Part shown: positions 43,313 through 50,680 of the stretch, in pieces
How positions within the stretch are numbered: the stretch's first letter is position 1
Layout: the number at the start of each line of letters is the position of its first letter
Origin: Kitasatospora sp. NBC_00315
GTDB lineage: Bacteria > Actinomycetota > Actinomycetes > Streptomycetales > Streptomycetaceae
Assembly: GCF_041435095.1 (NCBI RefSeq)
Contig: NZ_CP108025.1
Coordinates: 1,054,001-1,118,000, forward strand
Length of the DNA stretch: 64,000 bases
Direction of reading: 5' to 3'
Translations under genes and position numbers: made by a program
Notes under the pieces: generated by a model
Database searches by the model: none
Told to the model about the DNA's origin: nothing
Seen by the model: the letters and a program-made list of their open reading frames with translations, nothing else

Positions 43313-43888
43313 TCAGACGTTGACCCCGTAGTCGGAGGCGATGCCCCGCAGGCCGGAGGCGTAACCCTGGCCGATGGCACGGAACTTCCAGTCGGTGCCG
43401 TAGCGGTACAGCTCGCCGAAGACCATCGCGGTCTCGGAGGAGGCGTCCTCGGTCAGGTCGTAGCGGGCGACCTCGGCCCCGTTGGCCTGGTTGACGATCC
43501 GGATGAAGGCGTTGCGCACCTGGCCGAAGTTCTGCAGCCGGGCGTCGGCGTCGTAGATGGAGACCGGGAAGACCACCTTGGCGACGCCCGCCGGGACGGC
43601 GGCCAGGTCGACCTTGATCTGCTCGTCGTCACCGTCCCCGCCGCCGGTGAGGTTGTCGCCGCTGTGCTCGACCGAACCCTCGGGGCTGCGAAGGTTGTTG
43701 AAGAACACGAAGTGCTGGTCGGAGACGACCCGGCCGGCCTCGTTGCACAGCAGCGCGCTGGCGTCGAGGTCGAAGTCGGCACCCGTGGTGGAGCGGACGT
43801 CCCAGCCCAGGCCGACGATGACCGCGGTGAGGCCCGGCGCCTCCTTCGTCAGCGAGACGTTGCCACCCTTGGCCAGCGAGACTCCCAT
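43313..43888 (-). CDS. TerD-family stress protein
   Basis: A 191-residue TerD protein from an ATG at 43888 with AGGAGG four bases upstream. Motifs: [74 protein letters not shown] and [39 protein letters not shown]. It is nearer the canonical TerD/TerE sequence than its neighbour, so the pair is probably not a recent duplication. Neither TerC nor the wider ter cluster is present here. Its promoter shares the intergenic region with the BlaI-type operator. Confidence 0.95.
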   Translation of the reverse strand: MGVSLAKGGNVSLTKEAPGLTAVIVGLGWDVRSTTGADFDLDASALLCNEAGRVVSDQHFVFFNNLRSPEGSVEHSGDNLTGGGDGDDEQIKVDLAAVPAGVAKVVFPVSIYDADARLQNFGQVRNAFIRIVNQANGAEVARYDLTEDASSETAMVFGELYRYGTDWKFRAIGQGYASGLRGIASDYGVNV

Positions 43889-43957
43889 GTGCCCTCCTGG
43901 GGACTCCCCGCGCCGGGCCCGGAACGCCCGGCTCTCTATCGGTACGGGGATCATAAA

Positions 43958-43973
43958 TCTACAACACTGTAGA
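43958..43973. promoter_or_regulatory. BlaI-type operator
   Basis: TCTACA-ACAC-TGTAGA is a perfect 16-base dyad of the TACA-N-TGTA type bound by BlaI/MecI repressors. It lies 132 bases upstream of the BlaI-like gene and 70 bases upstream of the divergent terD-like gene. Confidence 0.75.
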
Positions 43974-44045
43974 GCGATCGAGAATCTGTCCGCCCGTCAT
44001 CGGTGCCCCTCCCCCGCGACGCCCGGGCCCCGCCGAACCGCTCGG

Positions 44046-44051
44046 TAGGAT
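44046..44051 (+). promoter_or_regulatory. -10 element for the blaI-like gene
   Basis: TAGGAT fits the streptomycete -10 consensus TANNNT and lies 54 bases upstream of the ATG. No clear -35 is visible. Confidence 0.4.
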
Positions 44052-44104
44052 GGCCGGTGCTCTCCCGGCAGCGCGGGCGGGCGCAACCGGAGAAAGAGGC
44101 CGCC

Positions 44105-44509
44105 ATGGGCACCGAACGGGAGACCCCCGCCGCGTACTCGCGCGTCCGCAGGCGCGGCCAGGGCGAGTTGGAGGCCCAGGTGCTGGCAGCCCTGCAGGCC
44201 GCTCCCGGCCCGGCCACCGCGGTCTGGGTCCAGCAGCACCTGGGCGACGGCCTGGCGTACACCACGGTGATGACGATCCTGTCCCGGCTGCACGCCAAGA
44301 AGGCCGTCTCCCGGACCCGCGCGGGCCGCTCCTACGTCTGGCGGGCCGCCTCCGACACCGCCGGTCTCGCCGCCCTGCGGATGCGCCGGATGCTGGACGG
44401 CGAGCGGGACCGCGACGCCGTGCTGGCCAGCTTCGTGAGCACCCTGCTGCCCGACGACGAGGAACTGCTGAGAGCCCTGCTGGACAGCGCCGCCGACGAC
44501 GGGAGCTGA
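44105..44509 (+). CDS. BlaI/MecI/CopY-family repressor
   Basis: A 134-residue winged-helix repressor from an ATG at 44105. The DNA-binding domain is RRGQGELEAQVLAALQAAPGPATAVWVQQHLGDGLAYTTVMTILSRLHAKKAVSRTRAGRSYVWRA, with the YTTVMTIL recognition helix characteristic of BlaI/CopY. A C-terminal dimerisation helix (AALRMRRMLDGERDRDAVLASFVSTLLPDDEELLRALL) follows. In the family, cleavage by a partner M56 peptidase relieves repression; that gene lies five bases downstream. Confidence 0.94.
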   Translation: MGTERETPAAYSRVRRRGQGELEAQVLAALQAAPGPATAVWVQQHLGDGLAYTTVMTILSRLHAKKAVSRTRAGRSYVWRAASDTAGLAALRMRRMLDGERDRDAVLASFVSTLLPDDEELLRALLDSAADDGS

Positions 44510-44514
44510 CCGGG

Positions 44515-45474
44515 GTGGGCGTCTTCGTGTTCCTCCCGCTCGTCCTGCCGCTGACGGCCCTGCCGATCGCCCGGCTGGCCGAACTGCACCTGCACCCGCG
44601 CAGCGCCGCCCGCCTGCTGACCGGCATCGGCGCCGTCATGGCCGTCTGCAGCACGCTCTGCCTGGGACTGCTCGGCGTGATCGGCACCGCGCAGATCCCC
44701 GGCAACCCGCTGCCGGACAGCTGGTCGAATCCCGCCGTGCGCGACGTGGTGCCGTTCCACGAGATCGTCGGCTTCACCGCGATCGCCCTGCTCGGGGTGA
44801 TCGCCGTGGCCTGCGCCGTCACCGTCGGACGCCATCTGCGGGTCAGGTCCCGCGCCCGGCAAGCCCTCGCCGCCGTGCCGCCCGGGCGCGACATCGCCGT
44901 CCTCCCGGACGAGGCTCCGTACGCCTATGCGCTGCCGGGGCGGTCCGGGCGGTGCGGACGGATCGTGGTCTCCACCGCGATGCTGGCCGGGCTGGCCGAC
45001 GACGAGTGCCGCGCCCTGGTCGCCCACGAGCGGGCCCACCTGGCGCACCGGCACCACCGGATCCTGTTCGCCACCCAGCTCGCCGGCCGCGTCAACCCGT
45101 TCCTGCGGCCGTTGCGGCGGGCGGCGGCCTACAGCACCGAGCGGTGGGCCGACGAGGAGGCCGCGCAGGCGGTCGGCGATCGCCGGCTGACCGCCCGGGC
45201 GGTGGCGAACGCCGCTCTGCTCTCGCACCGGAGCGGCCGGCCCGGCCCGGCGGCCCCGGCCGGACTGGCCGCGTTCGCCGCGCCCGGCCCGGTCCCGCGC
45301 CGGGTCGCCGCCCTGCTCGGCCCCGTCCCGGCGGCCGGCGTCTGGCCGCCCGCGCACAGCCCGGCCGGACTGGCCGCCATGGTCGCGGCGGCGGGGACGG
45401 CCGCCTCGGCGCTGTCCGCGCTGAACGCGGCGGTCGCCCTGCTGCTCGTCCTGAAGGCGGCCACACCGCTCTGA
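44515..45474 (+). CDS. M56-family membrane metallopeptidase (BlaR1-like antirepressor protease)
   Basis: A 319-residue membrane protein from a GTG at 44515 with GGGAG nine bases upstream. Three N-terminal hydrophobic helices precede the zinc protease site H171-E-R-A-H175 in RALVAHERAHLAHRHH, followed by the third-ligand region YSTERWADEEAAQAVG. A last helix closes the protein. It lacks a penicillin-sensor domain. Paired with a BlaI-type repressor, it should degrade the repressor in response to some envelope signal. Such blaI-M56 pairs are widespread in actinobacteria. Confidence 0.93.
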   Translation: MGVFVFLPLVLPLTALPIARLAELHLHPRSAARLLTGIGAVMAVCSTLCLGLLGVIGTAQIPGNPLPDSWSNPAVRDVVPFHEIVGFTAIALLGVIAVACAVTVGRHLRVRSRARQALAAVPPGRDIAVLPDEAPYAYALPGRSGRCGRIVVSTAMLAGLADDECRALVAHERAHLAHRHHRILFATQLAGRVNPFLRPLRRAAAYSTERWADEEAAQAVGDRRLTARAVANAALLSHRSGRPGPAAPAGLAAFAAPGPVPRRVAALLGPVPAAGVWPPAHSPAGLAAMVAAAGTAASALSALNAAVALLLVLKAATPL

Positions 45475-45608
45475 ACCGGTCGGCCGTGCCCCCGCGACCG
45501 GGGCACCGGCCGACCGGTGCTCACCGCGGCCCGGTGACGCGTTCCAGGTGACTGCCACCGGCGGGGCGTCTCGGGGAGCCCGCCACCGCACAGCCGTCAC
45601 CAAGCACG

Positions 45609-45659
45609 CGTCACCGGGCGAACGTCACCGGGCGAACGTCACCGGGCGAACGTCACCAG
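45609..45659. repeat. 14-bp tandem repeat, three perfect copies and a partial
   Basis: Unit CGTCACCGGGCGAA is repeated at 45609, 45623 and 45637, with a partial copy that runs into the last codons of the GH87 gene. It lies between the convergent M56 and GH87 genes. Confidence 0.9.
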
Positions 45660-47710
45660 GCGGACGGCGCCGGCGGTGCGACGAGCGGCGGGTGGTCGTC
45701 GCAGGTGATGGTGTTCGGCAGCTCCCACGGGGCGAGCCAGGCACCGGTGGTGCCGCCGCCGTCGTTGCCGCCGAGGTCCTTCAGCGAGAACTCCGAACCG
45801 GCGCCGGTGAAGTGGAACGTCCCGCAGTTGTTCACGCCGACCGCGCCCACGTTGCGCGCGTCCACGTTCTCGAAGGTCGCCGAGCCGGCCGCGCGGGCGC
45901 TCAGCACCGAGGTACCGGCGCCATCCACCTTGATGTCCTTGAAGTGCAGGTTGTCGACCGAGTAGAGGTCCTTCACCGGCCAGTCGGCGACCAGCATGAT
46001 CGCGTTGTACGTGTTGTCCAGGAAGTTGTCGCCGGTGACCTGGATGTCAGCGTCGATGTTCTTCTCCAGCGCGTAGAACCAGATGGCCCCGAGGCCGATG
46101 TTCCAGTTCAGCTCCTTGGTCCCGGAGCGGACGGTGGTGTTGTCCGTGATCCAGAGGTGGCCGGTGAACGCCTCGGCGCCGAAGCGGGAGCCGACCTGGA
46201 TCGCGCTGCCCTCCCGGATCGGGTCGGCGATCAGGTTGTTCGAGACGGTGTTGTCGGTACCGCCGTAGATCGCGATGCCGTTGGCGAGCACCGGCGTCTG
46301 GACGGTGTTGTGGTCGAAGGTGTTGCGGGCGTCCTCGGTCTTCTCGGACCACATCGCGAGGCCGTCGTCACCGGTGTTGCGGACGAAGTTGTTCGACACC
46401 AGCGAGTCGGTGACGCCGGTGTGGAAGTTGATGCCGTCGGCGATCTGGTCGGCGATGACGTTGCCGGTGATCCGCAGGTTGCTCATCGGCCCGTCGAACC
46501 ACATGCCCACCTTGGTGTGGTGGATGTAGAGGCCCTCGATGGTCGAGTCGCTCAGCGAGCCGCCGATGCCGTTCACCTGGTCGGTGTCGACCCGCTCCCG
46601 GACGTCGCCCTCGATCGCGAAGCCGGACAGGTGCACGTTGCGGCTGCCGCCCGCCGACGCGTCCTTGCCGTAGAAGCCGACGCCGGTGTGCACCGAGCCG
46701 TCCGGGGCCGGGGTGGCGAGATCGACCTGGTGGCCCTTGATGACCGTGTACCAGCTGCCCGCCCCCTCGATCGTCACGTCGTCGACGAGGATGTGACGGT
46801 TCACCTGGTAGGTGCCCGGCGGGATGTAGACCTTGAGGTGGCTCTTCTTGGCGAAGGCGATCGCCCGGTCGATCGCGTCCGCGGAGTCGTGCCTGCCGGA
46901 CGGGTCCGCGCCGAACGCCAGCACGTTCGCCGCGAGCAGGTCGACGTGCGGCAGGCCGACGAGCTGCGAGTCGAGCAGGTCGACCGTGACGGTGGCGCTG
47001 CCGGCCGGCACGGCGAGCCGGACCTTGTCGCCCGCGCGGTAGGTCCGCCCGAGGAGCAGACGCTGCTCGTCGAAGGCGTGGTTCGGCCGGAACGGCGTGT
47101 CGACGACCGGGGCGGGCGTGGTGGCGGCCGGCACGCAGCCGCACTCGGTGATCCACCAGTCCGTGTGCATCACGCCGGCCTGCGGGTCGTTCGAGAAGGG
47201 GTACTGGTTGTACAGCCAGGCGTACTTGGACGTCAGGTTCATGGTGGTGCGGCCCTTGCCGTTCACCGTGACGTCGAGCGGTGCGGTGGTGCCGCCGCCG
47301 GACGGCGCGTCCGGGACGCTGTAGCGCACGTTGATCGCGTTGGCGGCGGCCGGGAGGGTGAACTCGACGTACTGACCGGGCTTCAGGGTGACCGCCTGGC
47401 GGCCGGACGCCTCCGCGGCGACGGTGTAGGCGGTGCGGTCCGGGCCGAGCACGGTGCCGTCGGTGGCGGCGTTCTCCGCCTCCTGCTCGGCGAAGTCGAC
47501 CGCGGCGCCCCGGCCCGCGACGAGCGAGGGATCGAGGGCGGCACGCGTCACGACCGGGGCCCGGCCGGTGCTCGGGGCCGCGGCCAGGGCCGTGCCCGCG
47601 AGCGGGAGGCCGAGACCGAGGGTGGCCGCGGTGACGGTCGCCACCGCGGCCGCGGTTCTCCGCCGTGCCCTGCTGGAGCCCGCTTCGGCTCCGGTGATGC
47701 TCCGTGACAT
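45653..47710 (-). CDS. GH87 alpha-1,3-glucanase (mycodextranase-like)
   Basis: A 685-residue secreted enzyme from an ATG at 47710. A signal peptide (AAVATVTAATLGLGLPLAGTALA, cleavage near 44) is followed by a CBM6/35-like beta-sandwich (about 75-280) and a right-handed beta-helix starting VLAFGADPSGRHDSADAIDRAI. GH87 hallmarks are strong: VTIEGAGSWYT, SRNVHLSGFAIEGDVRERVDTDQVNGIGG, DGINFHTG and RNTGDDGLAMWSEK. D425, D448 and D449 correspond to the catalytic aspartates. The family cuts alpha-1,3-glucan or nigeran in fungal walls. With the GH64 glucanase, it suggests antifungal or mycelium-degrading capacity. Confidence 0.9.
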   Translation of the reverse strand: MSRSITGAEAGSSRARRRTAAAVATVTAATLGLGLPLAGTALAAAPSTGRAPVVTRAALDPSLVAGRGAAVDFAEQEAENAATDGTVLGPDRTAYTVAAEASGRQAVTLKPGQYVEFTLPAAANAINVRYSVPDAPSGGGTTAPLDVTVNGKGRTTMNLTSKYAWLYNQYPFSNDPQAGVMHTDWWITECGCVPAATTPAPVVDTPFRPNHAFDEQRLLLGRTYRAGDKVRLAVPAGSATVTVDLLDSQLVGLPHVDLLAANVLAFGADPSGRHDSADAIDRAIAFAKKSHLKVYIPPGTYQVNRHILVDDVTIEGAGSWYTVIKGHQVDLATPAPDGSVHTGVGFYGKDASAGGSRNVHLSGFAIEGDVRERVDTDQVNGIGGSLSDSTIEGLYIHHTKVGMWFDGPMSNLRITGNVIADQIADGINFHTGVTDSLVSNNFVRNTGDDGLAMWSEKTEDARNTFDHNTVQTPVLANGIAIYGGTDNTVSNNLIADPIREGSAIQVGSRFGAEAFTGHLWITDNTTVRSGTKELNWNIGLGAIWFYALEKNIDADIQVTGDNFLDNTYNAIMLVADWPVKDLYSVDNLHFKDIKVDGAGTSVLSARAAGSATFENVDARNVGAVGVNNCGTFHFTGAGSEFSLKDLGGNDGGGTTGAWLAPWELPNTITCDDHPPLVAPPAPSAW

Positions 47711-47862
47711 CGCAATGCTCGTTTCTGTCGGGAGGGCGGGCGCCTGAACACGCTGCGGCGCCGCGAACGCCATGAGGGTCAGCCGACAGTAGGGCTCCCG
47801 CATCCCACTCCACAAGATCTCTGCCAAATATTTTCGCTCGCCTGCCAGCTTGCTACGCTTCA

Positions 47863-47883
47863 GATTACGTTTCTTGCGTAATC
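47863..47883. promoter_or_regulatory. 21-bp dyad between the GH87 and DUF4389 genes
   Basis: GATTACG-N7-CGTAATC is a perfect 7-base inverted repeat in an AT-richer patch of the divergent gap, 153 bases from the GH87 start and 173 from the DUF4389 start. It is a good operator candidate for either gene. No gene is seen in 47711-48055. Confidence 0.6.
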
Positions 47884-48055
47884 ACTTCGGGCGGATTGCA
47901 GAGAGGGCCCCGGGACGAGGCTCCGCGCCGAGGGCGGACAAGGCGCCGAGGTCGCCCACTCAGGCCACCCGGCGGGCGGGCACGGCGGGTGGCTGCGATC
48001 TTCGGAGCACGCGGCTGCGCCGCTTCCGCCCTGGTTCTGACACCTGGAGGCCCGG

Positions 48056-48916
48056 ATGTGGGACGCCCGCACAGCCGCTTCACCGATGTCCGCCGAGTTC
48101 CTGCCGACGCTGGACATCCTCGAGCCGGATCAGCAGAACCGCCTGACCGTCCTGTTGCGACTGCTGCTGCTGATCCCGCAGTTCGTCGTGGTCTGGGTGC
48201 TGTCGGTGGTGGCCTTCTTCGTGGCCGTGATCGGCTGGTTCGGTGCGCTGGTCCTCGGACGGCTGCCGGACTTCGCCGCGACGTACCTGGCGGGCTACCT
48301 CGGATACGACACCCGGGTGAGCGCGTACGCGATGCTGACGCTCGACCGCTATCCGCCCTTCGGCTTCGACACCCCGCAGTACCCGGCCCGGATCGGACTG
48401 AAGCCGGGCCCGCTGAACCGGGCGGCGGTGTTCTTCCGGCTGATCCTGGCCGTCCCCGCGATGATCATCCAGGGTGTGCTGGTCACCGGGTGGTGGTCCG
48501 TCTCGTTCATCAGCTGGCTGGTGGTGCTGGTGCTGGGCCGGATGCCCCGGCCGCTGTTCGAGGCGACGGCGGCGATCGTGCGCTACCGGATGCGCTTCCA
48601 GGCGTACCTGCTGATGCTCTCCTCCGCCTACCCGAAGGGGCTCTTCGGCGACGACGAGAGCGTCCTGCTCGGCACCGCGGTTCCGGGCGCCGCCACGACG
48701 GGTGCCCCGGGCACGGTCGGTGGCGCGGGCGCCGCGTCGGCGACCAGGCCGCTGGTGCTCAGCGGCGCGGGGCGCGGGCTTCTGGTGGCCTTCATCCTGC
48801 TCGGGCTGCTCGCCTCGACCACCTCCTCGTTGACGTCGGCGTTCACCTCGGACGACGACGACACGGCCCGGGCCACCGGGCCGCTCGCACCTGGACCGGG
48901 ACCCGCCCGGCGCTGA
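48056..48916 (+). CDS. DUF4389 membrane protein
   Basis: A 286-residue protein from an ATG at 48056 with GGAGG five bases upstream. Two repeats of a membrane hairpin module occur (LLLLIPQFVVVWVLSVVAFFVAVIGWFGALVLGRLPDF; LILAVPAMIIQGVLVTGWWSVSFISWLVVLVLGRMPRPLF), each followed by a Y-R-rich loop, which is the DUF4389 pattern. A Gly/Ala linker and one further helix precede an acidic tail. Its function is unknown; members are common in actinobacteria and single-gene operons. An alternative ATG at 48086 would remove ten residues. Confidence 0.85.
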   Translation: MWDARTAASPMSAEFLPTLDILEPDQQNRLTVLLRLLLLIPQFVVVWVLSVVAFFVAVIGWFGALVLGRLPDFAATYLAGYLGYDTRVSAYAMLTLDRYPPFGFDTPQYPARIGLKPGPLNRAAVFFRLILAVPAMIIQGVLVTGWWSVSFISWLVVLVLGRMPRPLFEATAAIVRYRMRFQAYLLMLSSAYPKGLFGDDESVLLGTAVPGAATTGAPGTVGGAGAASATRPLVLSGAGRGLLVAFILLGLLASTTSSLTSAFTSDDDDTARATGPLAPGPGPARR

Positions 48917-49068
48917 CGCCCGGCGGCCAGGTCCGGCACGTGGCCGTCGGCGGGAGGCGCCGGGTGGGCGGGCAGCCCCGGGCGGGGGGGGAATGGCCCG
49001 GGGCTGCTCCGACGACGGCCTGTCGGGGGGGGAGTGCCAGACCGTCGATGAGACGTCTGACCCGTTCT

Positions 49069-49087
49069 CGGCCGGCCAAACCGGCCG
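49069..49087 (+). terminator. Hairpin after the DUF4389 gene
   Basis: CGGCCGG and CCGGCCG flank a five-base loop CCAAA, between convergent genes. Runs of eight and nine G bases occur just upstream in this gap, which otherwise shows no gene. Confidence 0.45.
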
Positions 49088-49189
49088 CGAACGGATTTGT
49101 TCTCGCGGCGCCGGGCCGGGGGCGGCGACGGCCCGGTCGCTCACCGCCGGCCGCTCACCCCGCGGGTGGGTCGGACCGGTCGGCAGCGG

Positions 49190-50272
49190 TCAGGCCAGCA
49201 GCAGGCCGAGCAGCCCGGCCCGGCCACCCTCCTGCCACGCCCGGCGCTGACGCTGCGCGCCCGTCCCCGCCGCCCGGTGGTCCTTGAGCAGCACCTCGAC
49301 CCGGGCGCCGTCGCCGGTGTCCGCGAGGCCGGGCGCCGCGTACGCCAGGAACTCCTCGACCACGGCGTCGGCCGGCCGGGCCCGGCCGTCCACCGGTGAC
49401 ACCAGATCGCCGCCCAGCCCGTTGTGCGCGGCCTGCCAGGTGGCCGCCCGCAGCATCTCCTCCTGGACGCGGGGCAGCGGTGCGCCCCGACGCTCCTCCG
49501 CCAGTGCGGACGCCACCGCGGCCCGGGTCAGAGCAGCGAACAACTCTGCTTCTTCGACGGTGAGTTGGACGTCGGCGGCGCGGACTTCGATGGTCGGGTA
49601 GCGCTCGGAGAGCCGGGCGTGCCAGTAGAGGCCGGCCCGGTCGCGGATCAGGCCGGCCTCCTCCAGGGCCGTCACCCGCCGCTCGTAGTCGGCCGCGTCG
49701 GCGAAGACCGGTGGCTGACCGCTGGCCGGCCAGCGGTCGAAGTGGATCGTCCGCCAGCCGGCGAAGCCGGTCTCCCGCCCGCCCCAGAAGGGGGAGTTGA
49801 CGGTCATCGCGACCAGCACCGGCAGCCAGGGGCGGATCCGGTTCAGGGCGGCGACGCCCTGCTCGCGGTCCGGCACGCCGACATGCACGTGCATACCGTT
49901 CAGCATCAGGTCGTCGACCAGCTGCGGCGCCTCGGCCCGCGCCGAGCGGTAACGCGCCCGGTCGGTGACCGGGACGGGGGTGAGACCGGTGAACGGCGCG
50001 GCGCCGACCGCCGCGATCCTGCAGCCCACCGACCGGGCGGCCTCGTCGACGGCGCCGCGCAGGCGCTCCAGGTGGGCGGCGCCCTCGGCCAGGTGCTCGC
50101 AGACCGGCGTGGCCACCTCGACCTGGACCTGCAGCAGCTCGTGCTGGGCCTCCTCCGGCCGCAGGGCCGACAGCAGATCCGCGGCGGCCAGCACCTCCGC
50201 CGCCCGTGGCACCGGCACCCCGCTCACCGGATCGATCAGCAGGTACTCTTCCTCGACTCCGAAGGTCAGCAT
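49190..50272 (-). CDS. Carboxylate-amine ligase of the glutamate-cysteine ligase 2 (YbdK) family
   Basis: A 360-residue enzyme from an ATG at 50272 (MLTFGVEEEYLLIDPVSG, the family-defining start). Further motifs are ELLQVQVEVATPVCEHL, NGMHVHVGVPDREQGVAALNRIRPWLPVLVAMTVNSPFWGG and RYPTIEVRAADVQLTVEEAELFAAL. YbdK enzymes are ATP-dependent and weakly form gamma-glutamylcysteine. Streptomycetes use mycothiol, so the real substrate may differ (other carboxylate-amine pairs or ergothioneine-like routes). No partner genes are adjacent. Confidence 0.93.
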   Translation of the reverse strand: MLTFGVEEEYLLIDPVSGVPVPRAAEVLAAADLLSALRPEEAQHELLQVQVEVATPVCEHLAEGAAHLERLRGAVDEAARSVGCRIAAVGAAPFTGLTPVPVTDRARYRSARAEAPQLVDDLMLNGMHVHVGVPDREQGVAALNRIRPWLPVLVAMTVNSPFWGGRETGFAGWRTIHFDRWPASGQPPVFADAADYERRVTALEEAGLIRDRAGLYWHARLSERYPTIEVRAADVQLTVEEAELFAALTRAAVASALAEERRGAPLPRVQEEMLRAATWQAAHNGLGGDLVSPVDGRARPADAVVEEFLAYAAPGLADTGDGARVEVLLKDHRAAGTGAQRQRRAWQEGGRAGLLGLLLA

Positions 50273-50328
50273 GGTGCGCGGCTACCCCCGGCGGCCGGGT
50301 CCAACCCCGGCCGCCGGGGGTGCAGGAG

Positions 50329-50571
50329 CTAGGTGACCGGCGCCGGAGCGGGCCCGGGCCCCGGCAGCGGTCCCGGTCCGGGGCCGGGCACGGGCGGCGG
50401 CACCGGGTCCGGCCAGGGGTCGGGCCCGGGCGGACCGGGCGGCGTCGGCGGCACCGGGTCGGGGCCTCCCGGCGCGGGGGCGGGCCCCGGCAGCGGTCCG
50501 GGCCCCGGGCCGGGCCCCGGACCGGGCGCGGGCGTCGGGTTGGGCGGGACGGGATCGGGCGGGCGCGTCAT
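50329..50571 (-). CDS. Small proline/glycine-rich protein
   Basis: A possible 80-residue protein from an ATG at 50571, with GGAGA four bases upstream. The sequence is almost entirely Pro, Gly, Asp and Ala in PGPGPGP and PDPVPP patterns; no fold is expected. The frame opens on a decent ribosome site and follows transketolase on the same strand. The DNA is a GGGCCC-rich simple repeat, so it may equally be non-coding expansion. Function unknown. Confidence 0.4.
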   Translation of the reverse strand: MTRPPDPVPPNPTPAPGPGPGPGPGPLPGPAPAPGGPDPVPPTPPGPPGPDPWPDPVPPPVPGPGPGPLPGPGPAPAPVT

Positions 50572-50596
50572 GCGGTCTCCCTCTCGACGGTCATTC

Positions 50597-50672
50597 GGTC
50601 TCCCTCTCGGTGGCCGGTCTCCCTCTCGGTGGCCGGTCTGCTTCTCGGTGGCCGGTCTGCTTCTCGGTGGCC
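50597..50672. repeat. 19-bp tandem repeat, four copies
   Basis: Two copies of GGTCTCCCTCTCGGTGGCC are followed by two copies of GGTCTGCTTCTCGGTGGCC, filling the gap between transketolase and the proline-rich ORF. On the minus strand every unit contains GAGAGGGAG or GAGAAGCAG, so the array also repeats ribosome-site-like sequence upstream of the small ORF. Confidence 0.95.
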
Positions 50673-50680
50673 GGGGCCGG

